DNA of 64,000 nt from Faecalimicrobium dakarense. GTDB taxonomy: Bacteria > Bacillota > Clostridia > Peptostreptococcales > Peptostreptococcaceae. The DNA is taken from contig NZ_HG529365.1 in the NCBI RefSeq assembly GCF_000499525.1, forward strand, positions 1-64,000, written 5' to 3'. The notes under the pieces are model-generated. The model saw nothing but the letters and a program-made list of their open reading frames with translations, did not search any database and had not been told where the DNA came from. This document shows positions 1-8,467 of this stretch, piece after piece (within the stretch, counting starts at the first letter, position 1; each line of letters starts with the position of its first letter). The position numbers were made by a program, and so were the translations under genes.

Positions 1-175
1 ACTTTTTTATTGCTTTTACAATTATATTCATTATTTTTATAATGTCTTAATTATATTAATAATATTATCTACAATTAATTTATATCCTACTATATAAATT
101 ATACATATATAGTACAAATCTTTAATATACTATAATAAGAGCTTTTATAATCGTCAACCTAAGAAGTCGGCTAAA

Positions 176-1807
176 TTATATAGGTTCTTTTGTTAGGGAG
201 CATATGCTCCCTTTTTGTCCTTCGTAATACTTTATGAAATCATAAATCTTAACTAATCTATTTAAATCTGTACGGCTTGCACCTGTAACTAAGTCCATAT
301 GATTGTCTGATACCTCTTTAATGAACTCATATAATTCATCTATATCTATATATTCTTTTTTCATTCTTGGAATATTCTTCAAACAATCTTTTATACTATA
401 AGTAGTTTTTAATTCAGCAATACTTGTCTGAGTAATCTTATTTTTCCTTAAATCCTTTTTTATTCCCTCTGTTAGATACTCTCCATAAGTAGTCTTCTGA
501 TGTTTCTTTATTGATGGGTGTAATTCTCCTTCATATCCTCGTATATACTTATGCATTGGTATACTTTGGTTATGCTTTATTATATTAGGTAATGATTCTT
601 CTACAACGGCTTTATTATTTAATGGCTTTCCTTCAAATCCTGTATTATAAATGATATCATTAAACAGATCTCTAGCCTCAATACCCTTATAACCTTTGTA
701 CCCTAATTGCTCCATTACCCCAAAACCAACTACTGCCTCTACTTCATCTAGCCTATCATCTTCTATATCCATAAGTACATTTAGCGTCTTTGATGGACTA
801 GACTCTAATACTACATTGTATATATCATTTTTTAACTTTTTAATAAGTCTAGGGTTATATGAAACCTTATTTTCTAACAATGTTTCATATAATATAGAAA
901 AATCTTTTATAAATAATTTTGTCATAGAGATAGATTTATCATCTCCTAAATTGGCAAATTCATATTTTGAAACACTATCTGGCTTATCTGTATTATTCCA
1001 TTCAACAAATATAAATCTATCTTCTAATTTATTAAGATTTTCTTTTGATAAACATTTAGATATTGACGTTAATATTTCCCTAATATTAGTATCTCCTATT
1101 TTATACCCCATAAAAATTATAGGATATTCTAAAAATATAGTTAATAACTTTGCTACTAAATATGCATTTCTTTCATTAAACTTTTGATAATCCTTATCAT
1201 TAATAACTATGCTATTGGGATCTAAACAACACCCATGAATTTTATATATCTCACTAATACCTGTTATTGGTTGGAATAATAACTCTTCTTGACCTACATA
1301 TATTGAATATTTATATCTAGAAAATATTCTTTCTATTATGCAATCATAATTTGTTGTTATTATTCCTGCAATACTTTTATCTGCAACTTCTTCTAAAAGA
1401 CCAATTTCTATATCAGTACCTTCCTTAAAATCTTTATTAGATATTTCTTTAAATAAATCTGCTATTTCAATTTTTAATGGTGAACAACCACTGCTACCTA
1501 CATCAGTGTACTTAGCTCTACTTTCTTTGTACTCACTCGACATATACCATTTCTTATTAAAATCACCTTCTATTAATTCTGCTATTTTAGGCTCTAATCC
1601 ATTTGAATATTCACTCCTACTTGCTTCATCTTTATACATTTGATATGCAAATTCACTATCTGCTGACAACTTTGCAAAATGTTTTAATAATCCCTCCCAA
1701 GTTGGAGCACCCATATACCTTTGTGTTATACCTGAACCTACAAATAAAAATGGTGGAGCAGATACCGATTTCAATTTACTTAATATTTCACTCTTAACAT
1801 TATCCAT
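176..1807 (-). CDS. SIR2-domain protein, candidate NADase defence protein
   Basis: The N-terminal ~300 residues of this 543-aa protein carry the SIR2 (sirtuin-like Rossmann) pattern: a glycine-rich loop GSGI at 24-27, TTNYD at 151-155, the likely catalytic His191 in YKIHG, and GYKIGD near 234-239. SIR2 domains of this bacterial type hydrolyse NAD+ in anti-phage systems such as Thoeris ThsA and the DSR proteins. The C-terminal ~210 residues match nothing I recognise and could be the sensor. No signal peptide or membrane segment is seen. The gene is the last of a minus-strand block of accessory genes inside a probable mobile element. The SIR2 assignment is firm. The defence role is inferred from family and location. 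Confidence 0.8.
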   Translation of the reverse strand: MDNVKSEILSKLKSVSAPPFLFVGSGITQRYMGAPTWEGLLKHFAKLSADSEFAYQMYKDEASRSEYSNGLEPKIAELIEGDFNKKWYMSSEYKESRAKYTDVGSSGCSPLKIEIADLFKEISNKDFKEGTDIEIGLLEEVADKSIAGIITTNYDCIIERIFSRYKYSIYVGQEELLFQPITGISEIYKIHGCCLDPNSIVINDKDYQKFNERNAYLVAKLLTIFLEYPIIFMGYKIGDTNIREILTSISKCLSKENLNKLEDRFIFVEWNNTDKPDSVSKYEFANLGDDKSISMTKLFIKDFSILYETLLENKVSYNPRLIKKLKNDIYNVVLESSPSKTLNVLMDIEDDRLDEVEAVVGFGVMEQLGYKGYKGIEARDLFNDIIYNTGFEGKPLNNKAVVEESLPNIIKHNQSIPMHKYIRGYEGELHPSIKKHQKTTYGEYLTEGIKKDLRKNKITQTSIAELKTTYSIKDCLKNIPRMKKEYIDIDELYEFIKEVSDNHMDLVTGASRTDLNRLVKIYDFIKYYEGQKGSICSLTKEPI

Positions 1808-1933
1808 GTATAAATTCCCCTTATTATTTCCATTTTACTTATTTAATTTTATCATATTTTGTAGATTAATATTTGATTAATTAATAATTATATATAACAA
1901 AAAGCAGGTATTATATCTACCTGCTTTTTATCT

Positions 1934-3071
1934 CTAAACCATCTTTTGATATATTTTATGTGCATATTCTGCATCATTTAACCCTCTATGAGCATTATTG
2001 TTATAGTTGCTCCATTCATCTATACCTAATAATTCAGTTATTGCATCACCTAATTTTGCACCATCTGCTTTCATATCGTAATATTCTTTATGCCATTTTT
2101 TATACATTTCCATAGTACAATATTTTTTTCTCCTAAATTCTTTATTGTTTATTCTTTTATAGTTTTCATTTATAAATCCATAATCAAATTTTATGTTATG
2201 ACCTACTAATGCTAGCTTTTCTGCAAATTCTATAAATTTAGGTAAGACTTCTTCTATAGATGGAGCATCTTGAACCATTTCATTTGTTATTCCGGTTAAA
2301 TCAGTTATTTTCTTAGATATCTTTTTTGTTGGTTTTACTAACATTTCAAATGTATCAACAACTTCTCCATGCTTTATTTTTAAAGCACCTATTTCTGTAA
2401 TCTCATTTGTTACTGGTGATAATCCAGTTGTTTCTATATCAAATGCAATATAATTTTGTTTATCTAAATATTTTTTTCTTCTCTTTTTAATCTGCTATTT
2501 GCCTTTTTTCTTTGATCTTCAATGAATGTTTCTAATTGCCATGATTTAGTTTCTGTAACTTTTATATTTTTTGTTCCATTTCTTTTATTTTTGGTAAATA
2601 AATACTTTCTAATTTTTCAACATTTTCAACTAGGCTTGAAGGTAGACAATACTCGGGATTGTTTAATTGCCATATAAGATGTTGCATTTCATTTAGAATT
2701 AATATATATGGTTCTTTTTCATTTATTTCATCTATTAATATTTTTATATTTTCATCTTCTGAACATGATGTTTCACCTAATTTATTAAGTATATCTTTAT
2801 ACTCATCTATAACTTCTTTAATATTGTGAGCATTTCTTTCAATATCTCCATAAAGTTCATTTTTCCTTTTTATTAAGCTCTCTTCATAATCTTTTAATTT
2901 TCTTTTCTCTTCAACTTCATTTAATCTTATTTGCTCTTTAATTTCTTCTATTTTTCTTTTTTCTTCAAATTCATTTTGTTTAACATGATTACAATCTTTA
3001 CATAATCCATCTATTAATTTTAAAAATATCCCTTTTTTATCACATTTACTACATTGATTAAATAACCCCAT
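1934..3071 (-). pseudogene. Zinc-ribbon/coiled-coil/DEDDh exonuclease, frameshifted twice
   Basis: Three pieces read as one protein if one A is added in each of two A-tracts (2567-2572 and 2471-2477, T on the plus strand); the corrected length is 379 aa. From the N-terminus: a CxxC...CxxC zinc ribbon (residues ~6-30), a charged coiled coil, then a DnaQ/PolC-like 3'-5' exonuclease. The first exonuclease motif (AFDIETTGLS) lies between 2345 and 2450 with no start codon of its own; GHNIKFD and the HRGLNDAEYA motif follow. The true start is the ATG at 3071, preceded by GGAGG; an in-frame ATG at 3083 lies before that ribosome site. As sequenced, 2562-3071 makes a ribbon/coiled-coil stub and 1934-2344 an exonuclease fragment lacking its first catalytic acid. 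Either real decay or base-calling errors. Confidence 0.75.
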
Positions 3072-3119
3072 AATTGCCTCCATAATTGTATGTATTATAG
3101 GTTATATTATACTGTTATT

Positions 3120-3599
3120 TTATTTATTTTCCAACTTGTATTCATATATAAATCTTCTATCATATTTCTTACATTTCTTAGGTTTACGTCCTACATTAAC
3201 TACTTGAGTTCCAGATATTTCAAAGTTACTTTTTATTTTACCAAACTTCCATTTAGAGATATTTAAAACTTCACATACTTCGTATTTAAACATATCTAAT
3301 TTAATCTGATGTTCTTTGTATATTTCCAATACTACTTCTGGAGGTTGTTCTAGTAGATGTTTTTTTAATAATTCCTTAACTTCTTTTTCTTTTAAATCTG
3401 TATATTTTTTTATACCTATTTTACCTACTATCTTTTTACACTCATTTGTTGTTATTCTATCTATAAGTTTTATTGTATCTCTTATTACAAATACATCTAT
3501 TTCATTTGGTTCATAAGATTTATAATCTATATTAAATACTTCTAAGAAAATATTATATAACTTATTATCATTTTTATTATTTATATATTTTGCTTTCAT
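3120..3599 (-). CDS. Hypothetical protein, 159 aa
   Basis: Unrecognised, lysine-rich, soluble protein. The middle is helical and charged. The C-terminal ~50 residues (VCEVLNISKWKFGKIK onwards) resemble a helix-turn-helix followed by a basic tail with RKPKKCKK, so nucleic-acid binding is possible. It sits 9 bases after the small Cys-rich gene and 48 bases before the exonuclease gene, all in the same direction. The ribosome site is weak (AAGAAG). No close family is recalled; a phage or mobile-element origin is inferred only from the neighbourhood. Confidence 0.55.
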   Translation of the reverse strand: MKAKYINNKNDNKLYNIFLEVFNIDYKSYEPNEIDVFVIRDTIKLIDRITTNECKKIVGKIGIKKYTDLKEKEVKELLKKHLLEQPPEVVLEIYKEHQIKLDMFKYEVCEVLNISKWKFGKIKSNFEISGTQVVNVGRKPKKCKKYDRRFIYEYKLENK

Positions 3600-3608
3600 T
3601 ACTTCTTA

Positions 3609-3836
3609 TTATTTTTTGACTTTCTTTTTACTCTTATTATCATTATATCCTTCTACTAGTGTAAACTTTATGCAATATTTTCTGTTCATCGTCCCTTTTC
3701 CAAACCTACATAATTTTCTATTGTAATATAGACATTTATCACATACACATCTTATAGGTTTTATTCCTTGTTTCTTTCTTTCAGTAAGTGCATTTTTTGT
3801 TCCAGTCATACTCATTCCAGTTTTTTTACTTTTCAT
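3609..3836 (-). CDS. Small cysteine-rich basic protein, 75 aa
   Basis: Unrecognised. The centre has five cysteines (CVCDKCLYYNRKLC then YC) in a spacing that could hold zinc. Both ends are rich in Lys/Arg, and the tail is KSKKKVKK. A ribosome site (GGAGATG) precedes the ATG. It is the first gene of the minus-strand block 3836-176 and probably co-transcribed with the 159-aa gene. Function unknown. Confidence 0.5.
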   Translation of the reverse strand: MKSKKTGMSMTGTKNALTERKKQGIKPIRCVCDKCLYYNRKLCRFGKGTMNRKYCIKFTLVEGYNDNKSKKKVKK

Positions 3837-3879
3837 ATTACATCTCCAATCTCTATATTATCTATTTCTTTTTTATTAA

Positions 3880-4407
3880 GCACTCAACTATGTCCAACTA
3901 TTAAATTTATACTAGCAACTATTGACATATGGTAACCTAAACTGATTATCCTTGAAGGCTTAGCTATTTGGACATAGTTACCCACGAAAACTGTGAGTAG
4001 CCTTCCAGTAATTATCCCAGTTAGGATAGGTATGTTACGACCATACAACGTTACGGACTAGTACAAGCCATACAATATCTATGTTGATAATTTAATACCT
4101 GCTACATCCAACCCCGTAGCCACGTTTTAAATGATATTGCCCTCAAATTGGACTTCCTACCCCACCTATTTTTATTTATGGCTCGTGGTTACCATTCTCA
4201 CCCCTTCAATATGGTACTAGACATATTTATATGGTGTTGGGATTTGTCCTATCTTAGAACCTTACCCAAGTGTTTAGTCGGCATCACCTGTACTCTGTCG
4301 AGCCATTCGATTCGCTATCTTGGTCAAACACACTTCCTTCTAACACCTTTTCGTGGTAAAATAAAATAACCACTATTAAGTTTTATACTTAATAATGGTT
4401 TTATTTA
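3880..4407 (+). ncRNA. Candidate large structured RNA at the element edge
   Basis: About 500 bases have no credible gene, are visibly richer in G+C than their surroundings, and contain many complementary segments: 3929-3937 with 4187-4195 (9 bp, perfect), 3954-3960 with 3999-4005, 4030-4034 with 4042-4046, 4073-4079 with 4133-4139 (7 bp) enclosing 4101-4105 with 4116-4120, and 4233-4242 with 4338-4347. The last pairing needs two G-U pairs on the plus strand that would be A-C mismatches on the minus strand, favouring plus-strand transcription. A 12-bp perfect pairing, 3886-3897 with 3968-3979, crosses two of these and would be a pseudoknot or an alternative fold. The region ends in a terminator-like hairpin (4368-4407). 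I could not match it to a class; phage-associated ornate RNAs such as ROOL or GOLLD are the closest idea by size and setting. Confidence 0.55.
4368..4407 (+). terminator. Terminator-like hairpin after the structured RNA
   Basis: ACCACTATTAAG pairs with CTTAATAATGGT around a TTTTATA loop with one mismatch. A-rich sequence precedes it and TTTTATTTATT follows, so it could act in both directions. It lies directly before the cotJC remnant. Confidence 0.55.
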
Positions 4408-4668
4408 TTGTTAGCAGATGCTCAAGGTGTTCCATTTACCACTGCTTTTATAGCTGTTATGGGAAATCCAGTTACTGATTTACATGAAGATATGGCTGCT
4501 GAACAAAAAGCTCTGGCAACTTATTATCAACTTGTAAATTTAACTGATGACGTTGATATAAAAAATGTACTAAAATTCTTAGGTGAAAGAGAAATAGTTC
4601 ATTACCAAAGATTTGGCGAAGCTTTAATGGATGTTTATGAATTTGAAGAAAGTCAAAACTTATTTTAA
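4408..4668 (+). pseudogene. cotJC: cotJC 3' fragment (spore-coat manganese catalase family)
   Basis: The ~85 residues from DAQGVPFTT to the end (QNLF) match the C-terminal half of CotJC-type di-manganese catalases of the spore coat, including the metal-ligand helices with LHEDMAAEQKA and GEREIVHYQRFGEAL. Full-length CotJC is about 190 aa; the first half is absent. The reading frame runs upstream only to a TAA at 4393-4395 inside the terminator hairpin, and no ribosome site precedes the fragment, so it is not expressed alone. The join to non-coding element DNA is abrupt, while the coding sequence is undamaged. That suits a recent or reversible insertion, like the sporulation-time excision known for skin in sigK. 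The 5' half should lie before position 1. Confidence 0.8.
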
Positions 4669-4682
4669 TATTATCTAAATAT

Positions 4683-4721
4683 ATGTCACCATCAAAATTT
4701 AAATAAACATGTTGGTGACAT
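4683..4721 (+). repeat. 9-bp inverted repeat downstream of cotJC
   Basis: ATGTCACCA and TGGTGACAT pair perfectly around a 21-base loop, 15 bases after the cotJC stop codon. There is no clean T-tract, so it is either a weak terminator or an mRNA 3'-end stem. Confidence 0.4.
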
Positions 4722-4743
4722 ACTCATTTAATAAACAAAGTAT

Positions 4744-4785
4744 AAAAACCTCTTACAGTATATATTGGTAAGAGGTTTTTATATT
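4744..4785 (+). terminator. Rho-independent terminator
   Basis: AAAAACCTCTTAC pairs with GTAAGAGGTTTTT, followed by T-rich sequence. It is placed to end cotJC transcription and could also serve the opposite strand. Confidence 0.75.
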
Positions 4786-4895
4786 TTATTTATTAAATTA
4801 AACACGATAGTTCTCCTTTGAAGTATTTATTGCATAATATTTATTTAATTATTCAAATGAATATTTCATATGAATTTATCTTTTGTATACATTCA

Positions 4896-4979
4896 TTATT
4901 CTGTATCGTAATCTGGTGTATAATCATACTCTAATTCATTTTCGTAATCAAGGTATACTAAGTCTAAACTATTATCCAT
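4896..4979 (-). CDS. Small acidic protein, 27 aa
   Basis: A short frame starts at ATG 4979 behind an excellent ribosome site (AGGAGGTGAAATT, ideal spacing) and ends with TAA. The product has ten Asp/Glu and five Tyr residues and no Lys or Arg; its tail is DYTPDYDTE. The strong start signal is the main evidence that it is translated. No family is recognised. It lies alone between the cotJC terminator and the next minus-strand gene; a spore or regulatory role is only a guess. Confidence 0.5.
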   Translation of the reverse strand: MDNSLDLVYLDYENELEYDYTPDYDTE

Positions 4980-5125
4980 AATTTCACCTCCTAAATATTT
5001 TATAATTTCAAATATGAAAGTTCATCTAATATTCTTTCATTTTAAAATATTATATGCAATTAGTTAACTAAAATTTCCATTTGTTACGAAATTATTTTTT
5101 ATTTTTAATTATGCTTTTTAAAATA

Positions 5126-5162
5126 TAAAAACTCTACCTACTAATGTAGGAAGAGTTTTTAT
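5126..5162 (-). terminator. Terminator of the 135-aa gene
   Basis: AAAACTCTACCTAC pairs with GTAGGAAGAGTTTT around TAAT with one mismatch, and T residues follow on the minus strand. It touches the stop codon of the 5159-5566 gene. Confidence 0.7.
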
Positions 5163-5566
5163 ATACTTGATAATACTCTTACTTTAATATCTTCATTTAA
5201 TACACTAAATCTTGATATATTATCTATATCCTTAACTAAGTATGATTGTAAATAATCATTTAAGACTCTCAGAGGCATATATTCATATCGATTATCAAAG
5301 TAATAATTTAAACTTTTTATATACTTTAAATAACATTTATTAATTCTTAGTTCTACATATAAAGAATCTGTGTTTTCTCTTGATGATTGAAACATCTCTT
5401 TCAATCTCATATACGCACACTGAAAATCTTTTGGTAATTCTAAACTACTTAACCTTTCATCTAAAGCTTCTTCTATACTTAAAACGGCAACTCTATTAAT
5501 AAATAAATCTATATAATAGCAATTTCTGCTATATTTGAATTGATAAAAATCAGTTACTTGGCTCAT
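5159..5566 (-). CDS. Hypothetical protein, 135 aa
   Basis: Unrecognised soluble protein rich in Tyr, Leu and Arg, mostly helical by composition. It has no signal peptide, membrane segment or obvious motif. An AAGGAGTG ribosome site precedes ATG 5566, and a good terminator closes the gene, so it appears to be a one-gene transcript. Probably a lineage-specific clostridial protein. Confidence 0.6.
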   Translation of the reverse strand: MSQVTDFYQFKYSRNCYYIDLFINRVAVLSIEEALDERLSSLELPKDFQCAYMRLKEMFQSSRENTDSLYVELRINKCYLKYIKSLNYYFDNRYEYMPLRVLNDYLQSYLVKDIDNISRFSVLNEDIKVRVLSSI

Positions 5567-5734
5567 TGCTACACTCCTTACACTTTATATCTGATTTTTG
5601 ACTCTTATATTTATTATTTTCAATATACCTTGTTATTTATTCATTAATAATTAATAAAGTTAATTTTGATTGTTGCATAAAAAAATCTATTTTCACTTTA
5701 TTAAGTAAAAATAGATTATATAATTATATATTTA

Positions 5735-6862
5735 TTATAAAACTCTTCTTGCGTTTACATATGCATTATTATAGTATCCATTCATATCAGATATTATTAC
5801 TTTCTTTTTACTTGATGATGCATGTATAAATTGGCCATTACCCATATATATTCCTATATGACTTACTTGCCCATTATTTGCTCCATCGGTATCAAATGAT
5901 ATTAAATCACCTTTTTTAATATCACTTTTATTTATATATTGACCAAATTTAGCTTGATCTCTAGAAACCCTTGGAATACTAACTCCTACAGATTTTTTAA
6001 ATACATATTGAGTAAATCCTGAACAGTCAAAGCTACTTGGACCTTCAGCTCCCCATACATAAGGCTTACCTAATAATGTTTTAGCAAATTCTATAACCTT
6101 ATCAGCCTTTTGACTACTTGGAACATTAGATGATCCTTTATTACCTAAATATTGACTTGACATATATCCAACTTTTCCATTATAGCTTATTTTTGACCAT
6201 CCGTTAGATTCTGATATGAATCCTACTTCTGTTCCTATTGACAAAGTAGCTATTTTTGAGTGACTTGTACTTGGGCCCGTTCTAAAGTTAACTGAATTTT
6301 CATTTACTACTTTTGTTGATTTTACAGAATTATCTTCTGATGGTGTATTTCCTTTATTTGATAAGTATTGGCTTGACATATATCCTATTTTTCCATTATA
6401 ACTTATCTTTGACCATCCATTAGATTCTGATATAAATCCTACTTCTGCACCTTTATTTAGTTTACCAATCGATGAGTTACTTGTGCTTGGTCCTGTTCTA
6501 AAGTTTACTGAATTTCCATTTACTACCTTTGTTGATTTTATAGTATTATCTGTTGAAGTATTATTAGATGTAGATACATAATCTCCATGTACATATCCTA
6601 CTTTTCCATTATGCTTAACGTTTACCCAATCACCACTTTTGCCTATATACTCCACAGTATTACCTTTATTTAATTTACCCATTGATGAATGATTTGTCCC
6701 TGGGCCTGTTCTAAAGTTTACTGAATTTCCAGTTATTGTTCTATATTCTATATTCATCGCTTGTACATTATTTTCATTTGCACTTGCTATAGTCGCTGAC
6801 ATTGGTAGAACTATAGATGTAGCTACCAATGTAGCAACTGCTTCTTTTTTACTTATGTTCAT
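5735..6862 (-). CDS. Secreted NlpC/P60 endopeptidase with three SH3b domains
   Basis: This is a 375-aa exported cell-wall hydrolase. A signal peptide occupies residues ~1-28 (cleavage near ATIASA-NEN). Three bacterial SH3 domains follow at ~38-97, ~113-169 and ~182-240, each with the NSVNFRTGP motif, and should bind peptidoglycan. The C-terminal NlpC/P60 domain (~255-375) has the catalytic triad Cys280 (FDCSGF), His335 (SHIGIY) and His347 (FIHAS). The family cuts D-Glu/meso-diaminopimelate type bonds in stem peptides during wall turnover. SH3b repeats 2 and 3 are nearly identical, suggesting recent duplication. The best ribosome site is ~40 bases before the start (see the 6872 repeat). Confidence 0.92.
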   Translation of the reverse strand: MNISKKEAVATLVATSIVLPMSATIASANENNVQAMNIEYRTITGNSVNFRTGPGTNHSSMGKLNKGNTVEYIGKSGDWVNVKHNGKVGYVHGDYVSTSNNTSTDNTIKSTKVVNGNSVNFRTGPSTSNSSIGKLNKGAEVGFISESNGWSKISYNGKIGYMSSQYLSNKGNTPSEDNSVKSTKVVNENSVNFRTGPSTSHSKIATLSIGTEVGFISESNGWSKISYNGKVGYMSSQYLGNKGSSNVPSSQKADKVIEFAKTLLGKPYVWGAEGPSSFDCSGFTQYVFKKSVGVSIPRVSRDQAKFGQYINKSDIKKGDLISFDTDGANNGQVSHIGIYMGNGQFIHASSSKKKVIISDMNGYYNNAYVNARRVL

Positions 6863-6871
6863 AATAAATCA

Positions 6872-6893
6872 TTACAGACTTAACAGACTGTAA
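6872..6893 (-). promoter_or_regulatory. Inverted repeat between ribosome site and start codon
   Basis: TTACAG and CTGTAA arms, with a repeated AGTCTGT inside, lie in the leader between the AAAGGAG at 6903-6909 and the hydrolase ATG at 6862. Folding it would shorten the distance from ribosome site to start. The rest of the 6894-7132 leader is A+T-rich with no gene; a possible promoter (TTGCAA and TAAAAT) lies around 7035-7065. Confidence 0.35.
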
Positions 6894-7132
6894 TTAACTC
6901 AACTCCTTTCAAGTTTTTTAATAATATCTATATAAAGTAATATAATTTATATAAATCATCTTACTTTACAATTATGTTCTATTTACATTTCATACTCGAT
7001 ATGTATACTGTTTAACTTTATAAATATTTTTTATTTCATTTTAATCTATAATATTATTATTGCAAATTTGTTACTTTTTGTCTATACAAATACTAACTTG
7101 TAAAAAACTGACATTTTTTGTAGATTTATACA

Positions 7133-7172
7133 TAAAAAAAGAAGAGGTAAATATTAAATTTAAACTCTTCCT
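7133..7172 (-). terminator. Terminator of dut
   Basis: GAAGAG and CTCTTC arms on the minus strand are followed by seven T residues, just beyond the dut stop codon. The stem is short but the T-tract is good. Confidence 0.5.
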
Positions 7173-7189
7173 TGTGAGAAATATTTTAT

Positions 7190-7621
7190 TTAAAATCCAG
7201 TAGATCCAAATCCACCTTTACCTCTCTCTGTATTATCTAATTCTTTAACTTCTTCTATATTTATATCATATATAGGTTTAACTACCATTTGAGCAATTTT
7301 CATTCCTTTAGTTACAACAAATTCTTCTTTACCATGATTTATTAGTATTATACAGATTTCACCTCTATATCCTTCATCTATAGTACCAGGTGTATTTAAA
7401 ACTGTAATTGAATGCTTAAGAGCCATACCACTTCTTGGTCTTACTTGAGCTTCTGTGTTTTTAGGTAGTTGTATTGATATTCCAGTTTTTATAAGTCTTG
7501 TCTCATTTGAAGGAATAACCACCTCTTCTATAGAATATAAATCCATACCAGCATCACCTTTATGAGCAAAATTTGGTATCATTGCTTCTTCGCTTAGTTT
7601 TTTTATCTTTAATGTATACAT
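7190..7621 (-). CDS. dut: dUTP diphosphatase
   Basis: Converts dUTP to dUMP and pyrophosphate, keeping uracil out of DNA and supplying dTMP synthesis. This 143-aa trimeric-type dUTPase shows all five motifs: HKGDAGMDL (1), RPRSGMALK (2), [13 protein letters not shown] (3), GMKIAQMVV (4) and the C-terminal [12 protein letters not shown] arm (5), which closes over the active site. Length is normal. An AAGGAGAG ribosome site precedes ATG 7621. It is a single-gene transcript with its own terminator. Confidence 0.96.
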   Translation of the reverse strand: MYTLKIKKLSEEAMIPNFAHKGDAGMDLYSIEEVVIPSNETRLIKTGISIQLPKNTEAQVRPRSGMALKHSITVLNTPGTIDEGYRGEICIILINHGKEEFVVTKGMKIAQMVVKPIYDINIEEVKELDNTERGKGGFGSTGF

Positions 7622-7749
7622 TTTAGTCTCTCCTTTTTTTATTCTTATTTAACTATTATATACATAATATTAATTATATTAAAGAGAGATAAATAATTAG
7701 ATTAGATTTATTTTGCTATAAAGTATAATAATTTTTTAGGAGGGATTTA

Positions 7750-8379
7750 ATGAACTTATTGCCTGTACCTTGGATGAAACAAAAATTAGAAAGTATTTAT
7801 GAAGAAAAGTTATACGGTAGCCTATACTTAATTTATAATAATTTAAACTTTAATAATATTAACTTTACTACTTATGATTTAATTAATTTGCTAGATGATT
7901 TTAATATTACTATAGATGACACTAATCCACTATATCTATATTTACCGATTGAAGTAAATGAATTTATTAAAAATTTAATATTGTCATTTAAATCTATTTC
8001 TAAAGATAATATATATATTATACTTGGTGGATATAAGGAAAATCATCTTAAATGTAGTAATCTAGATTTATCTTATGATTTATATATAAAATTCCCAGAA
8101 TTAGAAGGTTTAATAGACCATACATATTTAATCGATACTTCAAAATGTTTTGAGATTTTTACATCTTTATCTGACACTCAAAGAATTTATATAAATCCTC
8201 TATCATCTTGCACTATATCTGGTTCTATTTTAAATTACAATTTGAAAAAACTTAATCCTGATAATACAAATCATATAGCTTTTGTAACTTTAATGGATGA
8301 ATTTTTAGCTGACAGTTTTGTTGATTGCTATCTAAAAGGTCTAACTAATAAAAACAATAATTTTAATTATAATGTATAG
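7750..8379 (+). CDS. Hypothetical protein, 209 aa
   Basis: Unrecognised; rich in Asn, Leu, Asp and Tyr, with no signal peptide and no membrane segment. The ribosome site (TAGGAGGGATTTA then ATG) is strong, so the start is secure. The stop codon lies inside the stem of a terminator, separating it from topB. Cytoplasmic protein of unknown function, probably restricted to this lineage. Confidence 0.65.
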   Translation: MNLLPVPWMKQKLESIYEEKLYGSLYLIYNNLNFNNINFTTYDLINLLDDFNITIDDTNPLYLYLPIEVNEFIKNLILSFKSISKDNIYIILGGYKENHLKCSNLDLSYDLYIKFPELEGLIDHTYLIDTSKCFEIFTSLSDTQRIYINPLSSCTISGSILNYNLKKLNPDNTNHIAFVTLMDEFLADSFVDCYLKGLTNKNNNFNYNV

Positions 8380-8407
8380 ACTGCCTTGCAGTCTTTTCTT
8401 TTTTTAT
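8378..8407 (+). terminator. Terminator before topB
   Basis: AGACTGC, a CTT loop and GCAGTCT are followed by TTTCTTTTTTT. It overlaps the stop codon of the 209-aa gene. Confidence 0.8.
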
Positions 8408-8467
8408 GATAATATATTTAAGTTGTTAAAAAACATTTACGCACTTTATAAAGGAGGTTTATATTTA

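Noticed and set aside
696-1187. 163-codon plus-strand frame opposite the SIR2 gene
   Set aside because: No start signal, and its sequence is the shadow of a well-supported gene.
4148-4369. 73-codon open frame on the plus strand
   Set aside because: No ribosome site, odd composition, and it overlaps the base-paired segments of the candidate RNA; read as non-coding.
3880-4407. Group I or group II intron interrupting cotJC
   Set aside because: I found neither the conserved group I core elements nor a group II domain V or GUGYG start, and no reverse transcriptase or homing endonuclease. It cannot be fully excluded without a model search.
8372-8467. Extended N-terminus of topoisomerase III from an upstream ATG
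   Set aside because: It would run through a terminator and lacks a ribosome site; the TTG at 8468 has both AGGAGG and the family N-terminus.
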